Assembly (NCBI GenBank): GCA_015680685.1 | Contig: MNCI01017954.1 | Location: forward strand, 277,851-341,850 | Source: Gnetum montanum | Lineage: Eukaryota > Streptophyta > Gnetopsida > Gnetales > Gnetaceae | Direction of reading: 5' to 3' | Length of the DNA stretch: 64,000 bases | Shown: positions 33,453 through 45,265 of the stretch, piece by piece | How positions within the stretch are numbered: the first letter of the stretch is position 1 | Layout of the letters: each line of letters starts with the position of its first letter | Made by a program: the position numbers and the translations under genes | The notes under the pieces: model-generated | What the model saw: the letters and a program-made list of their open reading frames with translations, nothing else | Told to the model about the DNA's origin: nothing | The model's database searches: none

Positions 33453-34285
33453 TGATGAGTTGTCATTTAGTGCACCGCGATATTACATATGCGATATTGC
33501 AGCCTCACTGCAATATCGTGTACACGATATCGTAGCCTGCCTCCTCATCTATAAATAAGAGGAGTTAGTTAGGAGATAGAAGTTTTTTGTCAATTTTAGT
33601 TTAAGTGTTAAGTTTTAGTTCTTGTTTTTTCTCTCAACCCTTTTCCTCTTAGTGTATGCCTGCAGTGTGGTGAATGTAATTGTATGGCATCCTTTATTCG
33701 AGTGTGATGTACTTGGACACGCACATGACTGGAAATAAAGATCAAGATTACTTCATCATTGTAGCATTCACTTAGCTTAATTGTTTAATTAATTGTTATT
33801 TACTGCTTTCCTAGTTAATATCTTCTGACCCTTAAACTCCTATTAAACGTAGAATGAGTATGACTTGATTATGAGCATTTAAGTGTGACTGCTTGGTAAC
33901 CTAGTAACATACCTAGGATTTGCTCTTGGTAATCCTAGTGGTAGTCATGCACGAAGTCCAAGATGTGTATAGATAATCGAGGAACGGATGCTCATCGCAC
34001 TTAGGCTAGCGTAGATTCTCTCTCACCCTTTCTCTCTTAGCTTAGATAATATTACTTTCGCTTGCCTTTTGGAGTAGCATTAGGTTAGAAACACATCATA
34101 CACCTCACTCTGGACTAAACTAGACGTGATAAAGTTAATACTAGTCCAGGTGGGAAGACAACGAACTGCGACCTAAGGCTAACTATCTAGATGCCACAAT
34201 TAGTCCGTCTACGGAGTTCGACCAGATCACGCGTGTAACGCTTGTATTCGTATGGTTGAGCGTAGGGGTACCTCGCCACTCATCA
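33453..34285 (+). repeat. 3' LTR of D
   Basis: 833 bp, TGATGAGTTGTCATTTAG...ACTCATCA, followed by TSD CCTTC. U3 palindromes at 33476-33532, TATA at about 33551-33558. The outer halves of the palindromes differ from the 5' copy mainly at CpG sites. Confidence 0.9.
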
Positions 34286-34290
34286 CCTTC

Positions 34291-36639
34291 TATGTCTTCT
34301 TTCTTGAATTTTCCCTTTAAAATTCACATACTAATCATAGATGTAGATCATTTCTTCTCATATGGCCTTTTTGATGGGTAGTATTCATAGCCAACTTTAA
34401 TTGGCCATAACTTTCACATTTGGAGTCCATTTTATGCAAATAAGAGATTAAATATGTTAATTTAAATATTCTAGACATTATGATGTTGTTAAATTTTTCA
34501 CCTACGATCATTTAGTTCCTATTTTTGTCCTACAAAATAAGATGTACAAAAATATAATTAATGAAATATAACATAATATAAATGATGACAATCAACTAAA
34601 ATATACTTACTAGTGATCTACTATTAAGTAAAATAAATGTTATTTATGAAGAAATAGTACTTCTTTAGGTGCTTATCATTAGCATTTTGGTAGTCCCCCT
34701 AGCAAAATAATGCAAAAGGAATAATGAGAACCTAAATCTTATTATATATATTTAATGAGGAAATTGAAGTACTTGAAGAAAAACCTTGATCGTTGGTTTT
34801 TATTGGTAATATACTAAGTAACTAACTATGTAACTCTTATATTATTTGTAAAATTAGTCTTTTCTCTTCTTTCTTTCTAAAGCAAAATTTTTTTACATCC
34901 AATGCACTAAGCAATGAACTTGTTAATCTTGAAGTCATTGCATTAGCTAATTTTTTTTTAAAAAATGGTGATGAGTAACAAGAATTAATTGATAGATTAG
35001 AAGTACTTAATTCTATCTCATGCAAAACAAACTTTTTTTTAAAAAATTTTTCATTAAAATTATTAATAAAATCATGTAAAATTTCTTTAAGTATTGCCTT
35101 ATGCGAAGTTGGCTTCTAGCAAATTCTCCTATTTAGTAGCTAAGATACTAAATTTTTTGGAGGCACTCCATCCATGTTCAACTTTGATAGCCTAGCATAA
35201 CTTACAAGTACAAATACTCTAAAAGTTCAATAATGAATTTCCCAATTTAACTATACTAACATGTTAGGTGCATCATTTTCTTCATCCCTCTTAAATTGAA
35301 AATTAGCTGCTGATGTTTTCAGGATGATAACAAGGAATAAGGAATAATAGTATGGATAAAGAACTAACTAAATAAACAATGGCCACCATATAAGTAATCA
35401 CCCTATCGCATAAAAAGAGAATAATAGTTCAAAGTCAAGTAGGATAAAGTATAGGATTTAAAAAAGTAGCTTTCTCAAATTGTAAATACTTAAGGAAAAA
35501 AATGTCATTCAAGAATATGAATGCACATTAATCAATAGGCTAATAAAAGTAAATATCAAACCCCCCTTTATTTATATAAGTATATATATGTTTATTTATT
35601 TACATATTATACTTAATTTTTTTATTTTTTATTTTATTTTATTTTGAGATTAACAAATCTCAAGAAATCTTGGTACTACTGGAATCCAAATCATTGAGAA
35701 GCTTATTGCACTATTAATGAAGATGGTCCTGTAGGAAACTTTTCCCATGGTGCACATCACTTCACAAGTTGGAATTCCAACATGAGTACTAGTTGCTCCG
35801 CTGCACTACCAAAGAATAGGGTTCCATACAAAACTTTGCCCATGGTGTAGTTAAACCCTCATGTACATGCATTTGTTTTTTTTTCAAATAATTAACTAGG
35901 TAGCATTGTAGTAGATCAAGCATTTATCATTACTTTGTTAACCTTCAATTTCCTTTAGTTAAATAAAATTTAGGGCATAGAAATAGATATGATTTAGGAC
36001 CTAAGATCCATTTGGCATTATTTAAATTGAAATTGATATTTCTTAATGTGTGTAGACCCAAAAGATTTATTAGATAACTAGTACATTCATGTCATGAAGA
36101 ATAAAAACTAACTCAACAAAGTAGCTAACCACCACAAGATGCATAAAAAAAATCATACAAATTGTTAATAGTAATATTCTATTTCTGCCTCAAATGATTA
36201 GTCACATGACAACTAAGAAAAACATGCTATTGATCCTCATAGGCTTTAGATCTACATTATCATTTCATGGCAAGCTATATACTTAGGTAAGATTGATTTG
36301 TCCAAGCTAAAAATTTCTAAAACATATACTATAATCTTGCAAGACTTTGAATATAAATAGAAAATGGGAATTGATTATAAAAGGAGGGAATACTTGCAAT
36401 AGGATTAGATAATATTCTCCTTGTGACCATGACTAGTAGTTAGTACGTTACCTAATCTATTATACTATTTAGTAGGATGAAGACTAAAACTAAAACTAAG
36501 ACTGAATTAGAAAATGAAGGTAAACTTTTATTGTATAATGATACTTTTAAGTTTGCCTCCTTAACTAGGGATCACATGTTTTAGGCCTATTTGACACATA
36601 AAGCTAGACCTATGTGAATCTTACATAATGTAATAGGAT
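34291..36639. other. AT-rich old DNA without gene
   Basis: Nothing coding could be supported. There are low-complexity T/A stretches (34950-35060, 35575-35645). It is probably ancient transposon DNA. Confidence 0.55.
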
Positions 36640-37442
36640 TCATGAAACATAACCATTTTGACAGTTGGAGGACTTAGATCATCATTCAAGTATTCAAGGT
36701 CAAACATTTGGAGTTCAATTTCAGGTTCTTCATATGTCATATACAAATTACGTCTTTGATCATTAATTAAGAAAGTGGACTCACTATCTTCTAAGGTTGT
36801 AATTTTGACACCACCATTAGGATAGCCTTCAAGAACCTAATATGCACCTTCCCATTTAGAAACTAATTTCCTCGGAAACCTATGAAGTTGCATATTATAA
36901 AGTAAGACCTTATCACCCTTATTAATCTATTTCTTCATTATGTGATTATCATGATGAATTTTGGTTTGCATTTTAATGATACATTGCTTATTAATTGCCT
37001 CGATACATGATTCATTAAATTCATTTAGTTATATAAGTCATGCTTCCATATTTAAAGGTTCATCAAAGCCTATTAATTAGACTAAGTGTCTAGAATGATG
37101 ATTAATTTTAATAGGTAATAAACATTATTTACCATATACTAGTTGGTAAGGAGAAAAGCTAAGGCTAGGTCACCAAAATGTTCAATATACTCATAAGCAT
37201 TGTTAAGTTTTATAGCCTAGTCATTTATTCTTGTAGATACTATCTTTGTCAATATTCTAACTATAGCCTTGTTTGCATTTTCAACTTGACCATTAGCCTA
37301 TGGGTGATATGGTGTTGCTAGTTTATGTAGAATTCAATAATACTTCATAAAATGTTCCATAATTTTATTAGCAAAATAAGTTCCTTGATCACTAATTAAG
37401 ACCCTAGGCATGCCAAACCTAGTTATAACATGTTTGCGAAGA
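36640..37442 (-). pseudogene. Gypsy integrase relic
   Basis: The minus-strand translation from 37442 reads ITRFGMPRVLISDQGTYFAN, then LATPYHP.ANGQVENANK (catalytic E in context), LNNAYEY and PYQLVYGK, then the integrase C-terminal GDKVLLYNMQLHRFPRKL and KWEGAY near 36860-36900. The catalytic second Asp is kept (SDQG). The subsequent tail extends to about 36640. It belongs to an older gypsy element unlike B/E and is cut off at the E insertion. Confidence 0.75.
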
Positions 37443-37496
37443 AAAGAAAACTACTACTTTTACATCATAAGTTGTGGTTCCCTTTGCGTTAACCCA

Positions 37497-38428
37497 TGAT
37501 GAGTCACGTTCTGTCGGTTGCGTTGATGAGACCTCATCAACATGGCCTCGTCATCTTGGCTTTGTTGATGAGGCCTAGTTGATGCATCATATTATGTGTT
37601 GATGTGGCCCCGTCAATGTCGTGCCTATATTTGACTATAAATATGTGCTTGCAGTCACATTTATAGCAAGTAGAGATTGTAGTTGCAGTGGACCTTTTGC
37701 ATTTTTTTCTTTTGAAAGTTAGAATTTTTCCTCTGAGTGCCTACAATAAGAGTCATTGAGTGTACATATCTTTATTCGAGCATTGTTGTACCTAAGCACG
37801 ATAGTGTGTGTAGCAATAAAGATGATCTTTCTGATAAACCTTGCAGCACTTTGGATAGATTGGCTATTTCATTTATGCATTTAATGTTTTCAGTTATTTA
37901 TTAAATGTTTTCATATTAATTATTTTTCAGTCATTATGTTAATGAAGTAATTAATCTAGATAGAATACACACATAAGTACGACCACTTCCAGCATAACAC
38001 GTATTCACTTGGTAATCCCAGCAACATTATTGCTTGGTACGCCTAATAGCATAGTGCTTAGTTGCCTAGCAGTGGATACGTGGGTTTAGGATGTGTACGG
38101 GAAGTGGGATCAGTTGCTTATGTTAGGATTAGTTAAATACTAGTTACTTAGTTGACTTAGATTAGTTAATTAAATTTCTTTTATCCACATTTTGAGCACC
38201 AAACTATAAAATGCAAAATGATAAAAATCGAATGTCTCAGTTACACTTAACCATACCAATGAACGTCACAAGTGTAATTAAGAAGACAATGATTGACCTT
38301 AGGGATAGATTCACTGCGTAAAGGACTAATGCACTAGGAAATGATAAAGTCCATGAACTTCGACTAAATCGTGTGTGAACACTTTGTGATTCATATGGTT
38401 AGACATAGGGATGCCTAGCTACTCATCA
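37497..38428 (+). repeat. 5' LTR of E
   Basis: 932 bp, TGATGAGTCAC...CTACTCATCA. U3 at 37520-37615 has repeated GTTGATGAGGCC-type motifs; TATA ACTATAAATATG at about 37634-37645. A 21-bp piece, 37562-37582, recurs exactly at the internal promoter (60922-60942). Confidence 0.85.
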
Positions 38429-38447
38429 TTGGTGCTGTTGCCAGGGA
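38429..38447 (+). promoter_or_regulatory. Primer-binding site of E
   Basis: TTGGTGCTGTTGCCAGGGA: the tRNA-Asp complement with three transitions. Confidence 0.8.
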
Positions 38448-38583
38448 ATTTGTTTGTGGAACGTGCACTAATTAGGTTTGGTTGAATATCGTTAATATTA
38501 TTGTACAAACCTCAAGGTCAATATCATTCCTACTATACATAGAATTATAAAAGCACATTGATAATTTTATCTTGTTTTGTAAA

Positions 38584-39728
38584 ATGTCTTCTTCTTCTTC
38601 TAGCAAGCACGAATATACCAAACCAACAGTCCCACAAGGATGCAAGGTGGTATATACTCATTCAAATGAATTTGTGCTAACCTTCACCTTTATGCTACAT
38701 CAAGATGAATAGAGGCGATGGCATGATATGAAGGGCAACATCATCTTGCCCCATGCTTGATCTATGCCTAGGATGCTATACAAAACCCTTAAGAAGTTGG
38801 GCATAGTAGATATTCATGAAGAATACGTTGTGGATGGATATGACACTCGAAATTACTATCCCACTAAAACACAACACAAATGAGATCAACATCAGGAGAA
38901 ACTCCATAAAGCTACAAAGGGGAAACATTACACCAATCCCTTATTCCTACTAAATCAAGATGAAACTGAGGATCCTCCTACTGAAGGTTCTCAACATGAA
39001 GATTCCCCATCCCTTGTTACAAATGGTGGGGGTGTGGACTTGAACTTGTGATCCACTATCCATAAAATAGGTTTAGGAATAAGTGACAGCTAAGGTAGTG
39101 ACTCGGGTTAGCACCACAATTGTAAGGGATCTAAGGATGGTGATTGTAATAAGTGTAATAGTGGTGGTAGACACTACGGTGGTGGTGGTAGTCCACCTTC
39201 CTCTTCATCCAATTCCAAACATTCCTCTTCATTTGATGGTTCTCATGGAAGTTGTTGTCGAAACAACTATGATGAAGGTGATCAGTGAAATAACAATGAC
39301 CATTAAGGCCATCAAAACCAAAGGGGTGGTTAAAACCATCATTGGCATCATCGACGTAGTGATGATGAAGAACCTCTATTGGCAACTCAAAGTATGCTCA
39401 ACATTTTGGAGGCATTGAAAATCCCAACCAAGCATATGAAGGATAGTTGGATCAAGTGCTTAGGCATAAATAATATCCCAAGATTTGAGGGAGGATACAA
39501 TTCTGATTCACAAACACATCTACAAGCTTTTCATGATGCATGTGCCTTACAAAACATATAGAATGAGTGGTAAAAACTCAAACTATTTTCTAGGACACTC
39601 ATCAAGGAAGCTAAAAGTTGGTACTGGTCCTTAGAGTTGGAGTCCATCCAAAGATGGAGTACCATGTTAGAGCTATTCAATAACAAATACTAGACGTACT
39701 CCATAGTGTCTAATCTGAGAAGGCAAAT
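38584..39728 (+). pseudogene. gag: gag of E, part 1
   Basis: Starts at ATG 38584 with a Ser run (MSSSSSSKHEYTKP). The N-terminal region, also present in B-type gag, continues to a Gly/Ser/His-rich stretch (39080-39360). The gag core then begins: HMKDSWIKCLGINNIPRFEG, NSDSQTHLQAFHDACALQN (39435-39560) and MLELFNNKY near 39665. H inserted at 39728. Seven or more stops are present. Confidence 0.75.
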
Positions 39729-40300
39729 TGTCACATCCCCATTCCCAAATGATGCGATTGCTTGATGAAGATGGTGTCTCTTCATAATAAGTGTTGTCAT
39801 CTTAACAAGACTCGAAAGCGTAGTTGTGATTAAGACCCAAAAGTGCATGTTGTAATAATGGATGTGTCTCTTGAGGTATCCTTTGGGGGTTTGACCTAAG
39901 GCATTTATACCTGGGGTTAGAGGTCATGCCAACATGAGGTTGCAGAGCCTAAAGAGGCAAGTAACGGGAGCTGAGTGAAGTGGGACAGGAAGTGGACTGG
40001 CCATCCCTTCTAGCCAGGTTATCGGCTTAACCATGGTGGCAGTGCTAGATTGCCTCTAAGGGATAAATGCCAAAAGAAGAAAACCCCAAGGAAAACTCTC
40101 AGAGCACAATCTGGATACACTTTTCCATATTAATAAAGCATTCTTTTCTTTCTTTTTCTACATTTTTTCTATTATTTTCTTTATACATAATACTAAATAT
40201 CACTTATATTTCGCATTGGTATATTTTCTTTGTACACATAATGTCTAATATATCATATATTTGACGTTTGCCATGACATCCGGGGGGATAGGATGTCATA
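39729..40300 (+). repeat. 5' LTR of H
   Basis: TGTCACATCC...GGATGTCATA. AATAAAGCATTC at about 40131 resembles a polyadenylation signal. Confidence 0.88.
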
Positions 40301-40314
40301 ATTGGTATCAAAGC
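40301..40314 (+). promoter_or_regulatory. Primer-binding site of H
   Basis: ATTGGTATCAAAGC, one base from the TGGTATCAGAGC complement of initiator tRNA-Met used by many plant copia and chromovirus elements. Confidence 0.8.
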
Positions 40315-40360
40315 AAACCATGACCCAAGGACTATTCAAAACCATGAGCCAAACTACAAC

Positions 40361-40615
40361 ATGAATTTGATGATGAACCTTGAAGCCACAACACATGGAA
40401 AGCCATTGAACATCACCGGATGTACCATATATTTTTTATGCAAGTTAGAAGATACCTTTCCATTAACTTCACAAACAATGGATCAAGCATCTAAATCTCA
40501 ACAACCAACAAAATTTCTTTCATGGATATCATTAACTAATGAAGATTTGATCACACCTTATCAAAATTCATCAATTACAAGAGATGTTAAGATAATGATA
40601 CATCGGTCAAGGTAA
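40361..40615 (+). CDS. 84-codon ORF in H, unknown
   Basis: Intact ORF 46 bp after the PBS (MNLMMNLEATTHGKPLNITG...), at the place where gag would start. It has no motif I recognise and may be chance or a gag remnant. Confidence 0.25.
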   Translation: MNLMMNLEATTHGKPLNITGCTIYFLCKLEDTFPLTSQTMDQASKSQQPTKFLSWISLTNEDLITPYQNSSITRDVKIMIHRSR

Positions 40616-41500
40616 CTTTTACCCATCTAATATTATAATTATTAATCAATTAGGGTCATTGATAAATTTAGTTAGTAACCATGACTTGAATTGATCTTGT
40701 TTTGTTGAAATTCACTCTCCAAGTAATTTAGAAGATTCTAAGTTAGCATATATCAGCCTAGAAATGTCACTTCGACAAAATAGGCTAGTTTGGTCTTTTC
40801 AATGCCTAAAAAATCAACTTTATTTTTGAATCCTAAAACTGTCCAATGTGTAATACTCGCTGAGACAATTCCAACAGTATAGATTTTGTCTCAATTGGAC
40901 TTACAGTTTGAGAGATATTAATGTTTAAAGTTTCTTATTATATGTGCATTAAAATAATATTAAATTATTAATTTATTATTTGGACAAAAAAGAAAAAGAA
41001 AAAGTCAAAATTTTAAAGTAAGAATCAACTTGGAATTGCCATTTACCCATACCGAACCGTTACCTTATCATTGGCCGAACCACCACGTCAACCATTGAAG
41101 CAAGATGAAATAAAGTAATAATAAAAAGTTTTTAAGCGAGAGGTTGCGGGTTCAAACCCCAACCCCCTACTTTAACATATATATATATATATATAATTTT
41201 AAAAAAATTGTAACTAGGAGGTCATGGGTTCAAACCCTAACCCTCCCTACGTAAAAACAAATCCATTTAAAAAAAAATAAAATAAATAAGTAATAATAAT
41301 AATAATTATAAAAAATAATATTTAAAAATATATATTATTATTTTAAAAAATGACTGGAAGGTCATAGGTTCAAACCCAGGCCCTCAACAGTCTTAAATAT
41401 CTTTTCTTTTTTCAAAAAAAAAAAAAATGGAATATAGAAACAGAATTTTTAANAATTTTTAAAAATATATAATATAATTATATAAAAAAAAAAAGAAAAA
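40616..41500. other. AT-rich part of H with T-arm-like repeats
   Basis: Three copies of a GGTT(C)-box sequence separated by A/T runs: GAGAGGTTGCGGGTTCAAAC at 41139, AGGTCATGGGTTCAAACCCT near 41218, AGGTCATAGGTTCAAACCC near 41361. They resemble a tRNA T-arm/B box but no tRNA fold surrounds them. A single N lies at 41453. Confidence 0.55.
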
Positions 41501-42175
41501 AAAATTTTGGCTGTGCCTACGGCCAAGCCGCTGGCAGAGCGCGGTAAGGCCTGTGGCCAGCCTTGGCCGGCCACCGCCAGTCGTAGCCAACTGCAGGGCC
41601 GCAGCTGACAAGAAAACTGCAGCACATGCCTTTGCCGTCTCCACCACATGCCAAGTGCCGCTGCTCTAGTCGCTGTGCGGCCTGCCCACGCAAGTCCGAC
41701 GACGCCTGCCACTGCCACTGCCACTGCCCATGCATGCCATGCAATGCCATAGTGCACGTTCCTGTTTCAGCCACGCGATGCATCCAACCAACACCGTTGG
41801 TTGCCTGCCCCTCTCCCCCGCCCTTCGCTCTTAACAATGCTGCCACACCCTCACATGCATGATCGATCATTTGCTGTACAAACCCTCACATGCAGTCCTT
41901 AGAAACCTCTCGCTACGTTTTTTGCAGCCACTGTTGACTGCGCCATCGTCGTTCTAGAACACCAAACCAAACCTTGCCTGCTTGCTACTGCCGCTTGCCT
42001 GCTGCCTGCTGCCTGCCAAACACATCACCCATTATTGCCTTCCATGTCGTCCATCATTGCCATCCACGTTGCCCATCATTGCTTCTCGTGCCGCCCATCA
42101 CTACCACCCGCATCACCCAATCACTGCCTCCCACGCTGCTCATCATGGCCTTCAACTCCATCGCGTGAACCTTTT
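41500..42175. other. GC-rich island in H
   Basis: Abruptly GC-rich and CpG-bearing compared with its AT-rich surroundings, with CTGCCACTGCCACTGCCC- and GCTTGCCTGCTGCCTGCTGCC-like repeats. ORFs on both strands are Cys/His- or Ala-rich and low in complexity. It may be a captured exon/5' end or simply expanded repeats; I cannot tell. Confidence 0.45.
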
Positions 42176-42404
42176 TCATCACTGCAACCGTTGTAAATAA
42201 CGAAACAACAAATTATACGATAGAAAATTTTCGGTCACCGGACTAAAAAATTCGAAATTTTTGTCAATTAACAAAAGATTCAAATTTTCTTCGTTAGTTT
42301 AAATTAAGAACTTGTAAAAATAATTTCTAAATTTATAATTTGGTGCAGTGATAGCAACAACAATAAAAATTCCACAATTGAGCACGTTTACTTTGGAAGT
42401 TTTA

Positions 42405-42834
42405 TTTTTCGTGCCAAAGGTCTTTAACTTCAGAAGCCATAATTTTTTATTTTGGAAGTTTTTTTCAGTGAATTAAGAGTCATTTCCTATAGTTTTCAAT
42501 TTTTTGAGCTCAATGGTTTTCAATTAATTTTTACTCCTTGTTTGATATAGTGCCTCGAGATCCTCAAAAATTTTATTTTCACACAACTCAAGCATATGAT
42601 CATTTTCAACATATGAATAGTCATTTTAAACATTTTTCACCCTTCTAAACTCAATGATGATGTTATATTTTTTGTGCCAAAGGTCTTTAACTCTTGAAGC
42701 CATAACTTTTGATTTTGGAAGCCTTTTTCGATGAATTAAGAGTCATTTCCTATAGTTTTTAACCTTTTGAGCTCAATGGTGCAGTCAAATACATCCCAGG
42801 GAACTCCAAAAATTAGTTTTTACTACTTGCTCGA
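42405..42834. repeat. Tandem duplication of about 261 bp in H
   Basis: TGCCAAAGGTCTTTAACT...GAGCTCAATGGT occurs at about 42413-42520 and 42674-42780. The second unit continues after F: TGATATAGTACCTTGAGATC at 51521 matches TGATATAGTGCCTCGAGATC at 42546. F inserted into the second unit. Confidence 0.8.
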
Positions 42835-43703
42835 TGATGAATCGTGATTCATCAGGCTACAATATCGAACCCCCGATATCAGATCCACAATATCAGGTAC
42901 ACGATATTGTAGCCTAAATAATGATATCAAATACACGATATTGTGACTCTTATGTGAGCCTATAAATACACATGTAGGCACACGAGAGGAGTTAGTCTTT
43001 AAGTTTTGAAATAGTTAGTTTTTTAGTTAGTTTTAGAAGTTAGTTCATTTCTTAGTTCTTCTCAACCCTTTCTCCTAGTGCATGTTTGCAGTGTGATGAT
43101 TGTAATTGTATGACATCCTTTATTCAAGTGTGGCCTACTTAGACACACACATGACTGGAAATAAAGATTGAAATTACTTCACCATTGCAGCATTCACTTA
43201 GTTTAATTACTTAAATTTTAATTATTATTAAACGTGGAATGAGTACGACTTCATCATGAGCATCTACGTGTGACTGCTTGGTATTCGAGTAGCATACTCG
43301 GGCCATGCGCTTGGTAATCCTAGTGGTAGTCATGCACAAGGCCTAAGATGTGTATGGATGATTAAGGAACGGATGCTCATCACACTTAGGCTAGCTTAGA
43401 CTCTCTCTCCCTATCTCCTGTTAGTATAGCTCTCTCTCTCTCTCCCTTTTCCTCCTAGCTTAGCTAAAGTTATTTTCCATTGCCTTCAGGATTAGCATTA
43501 GTTTAGGAACACATCATACACCTCACTCTGGACTAAACCATGCGTGGAAAAGCAAATACTAGTCCAGGTGGGAAGATAGCGAACTACGATCAACAAGTAA
43601 CTATTTAGATACCACAACTAGCTCGTCTGTGGAGTTCGACCGAATTGTGCATGAAACGCTCGTATTTGTATGGTTGAGTGTAGGGGTAGCTCGTCACTCA
43701 TCA
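42835..43703 (+). repeat. 5' LTR of F
   Basis: 869 bp. It begins with the perfect inverted repeat TGATGAATCGTGATTCATCA (42835-42854) and ends CACTCATCA. U3 at 42862-42945 repeats CGATAT / ACGATATTGT motifs; TATA CCTATAAATACAC at about 42959-42971. A CT microsatellite lies near 43432-43446. Confidence 0.85.
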
Positions 43704-43721
43704 TTGGCACCGTTGCCAGGG
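43704..43721 (+). promoter_or_regulatory. Primer-binding site of F
   Basis: TTGGCACCGTTGCCAGGG, two changes from the tRNA-Asp complement. The N at 43722 follows and stands for about 250 bp of leader that D has. Confidence 0.8.
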
Positions 43722-43722
43722 N

Positions 43723-45265
43723 GAACATAAACAAAGACAACATCATCACAACTCATGAATACATAACATACCTAGTGACAATGAACCCCTACTAGCTACT
43801 AAAAGCCTAACGCATATACAAGAGGTTTTTCGAATATTTCGCAGGCATCACAAGGAAAGCTATCTACCCAAGCTTGACTTAAACAACTTTTCTAAGTTTT
43901 TAGGAGGCTATGATTTATATCTGCAACAAGATTTACAAGCCTTCTACGATGCCTGTGCATGGAATAATATTGATAATAGATGGCAAAAACTTAAGCTCTT
44001 TCCAATGACACTTGTTGGCCACACAAAAGTATGGTATAGGTCGTTAAAACCAAAATCAATTCAATGTTGGTCAACAATGGTAGAACTATTTAATGAAAGA
44101 TATCAAACTTATGCAAGAGTGTCAGCCTTGAGGAAACAAATCCAAGAGTGGAAACAAGCACAACATGAGCCCTTGGACATGGCCTTAGAAAGATATTATG
44201 CTTTGTTAAATAATTTCCCAGGCCATGAGTTCTTCGAGGAAAGGTTAATGTACCATATTATTGATGGGCTCCGTAATGAAACAAGGGAAACCCTAGGGAT
44301 GTATGCCTGAGGTCAACTATATGAGCTACGAACCCATCAATTCTAAGAGCTTCTCAAACAAGTAGCAAAAGAAGAAGGAGAAATGGCTAAATAGGAGAAC
44401 ATTGAAAAATATCAACAGGCCCAAAACGTTAAATCAACAAGGGCCCATGATTATGAAGAGGAGAAATCAACTCAGCTCAAGGAGGTGGAACCATATTTTC
44501 CAGTACTACAATCATTAGATGAAATTGAGGCAAAGATCAATAAGATGATGGATTGGATGCATGAAAAGTGTGGAGAATATGCCAACGCTACTAGTGATAG
44601 AGTTATGACAACCCAAGAAACAAGAAAAAACAACTTTAGATGATCAAAAAGAAGGGTTGAAAAAAATAAGGGCTCAACTGCCAATCATACATATCAATGT
44701 AACATTTGCCTATACGATCATCCCAAGGGCCAATGCCCAATCTTGTCACATTTATAGGAGCATTGGGGAAGAGTGTTACACCTAAAGTTCGTACAAAGAT
44801 ACTATGTTCGATCACAATGGCAATAATCCTAGTTGTGGGGAAGGCCACCCCCAAACTAGTTACACCCTTCATACCATCCAAACCTAAGTGCTTATCAAGT
44901 TTAACATCCTATTTCCCCAACTGGGTCAACATCTTCTATCTCGCCACATTATTATTATTCTCCTCAATACTATCAACCCATATCCTCTCCAATAGGACCA
45001 CCACCTCATGTACATTACACTTCTCCTCAATTTCAACATTCTCATCCTTCACCTCCTTCTACATCACCACCAATTGTACCCAAAGGATTTGCACCATAGC
45101 AGCAAACCACGAATATTACTTGTGCTTCTGCTGAAAACAGCAATGGGAACTCTCCTCAACATTGAAGACGCCCCTTCTTTTGACATGACCGTAAGAAGGG
45201 ATAACACAATTCTGAGCCCACTGTATCCTCCAAATCAGCACAAGTTCAACACTGTGGTGCATCTT
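43723..45265 (+). pseudogene. gag: gag of F
   Basis: LPKLDLNNFSKFLGGYDLY near 43860-43915 and the core at 44005-44310: MVELFNERYQTYARVSALRK, EPLDMALERYYALLNNFPG and MYHIIDGLRNETRETLGMYA, then a stop. The knuckle CNICLYDHPKGQC lies near 44699-44740 (CX2CX3HX4C). The proline-rich tail follows to about 45265. Closely related to the gag of C and D; several stops. Confidence 0.8.

Larger units (their letters stand above)
25666..34285 (+). mobile_element. Element D: complete pol-less gag + ORF2 retrotransposon
   Basis: An 8.6-kb element with two LTRs, PBS, gag, a long spacer, internal promoter, ORF2, PPT and a perfect TSD CCTTC (25661-25665 and 34286-34290). Between the end of gag and the T-rich spacer there is no protease, RT, RNase H or integrase, although B and E have all of them at that point. 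It therefore depended on pol from relatives such as B/E. The LTR pair has diverged clearly, mostly by C/T and G/A changes, so the insertion is old. Confidence 0.9.

Noticed and set aside
39083-39418. 111-codon Val/Thr-rich ORF
   Set aside because: Out-of-frame reading of the Gly/Ser/His-rich part of E gag.
41139-41386. Possible tRNA genes at GGTTCAAACC boxes
   Set aside because: No acceptor, D or anticodon stems can be drawn around them.
41449-42200. ORFs of 60-117 codons on both strands, Cys/His- or Ala-rich
   Set aside because: GC-rich simple repeats give long open frames on both strands; no start context, domain or homologous copy supports them.
43432-43446. CRISPR-like or structured repeat
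   Set aside because: Simple CT microsatellite; nothing in the window has spaced identical repeats with unique spacers.
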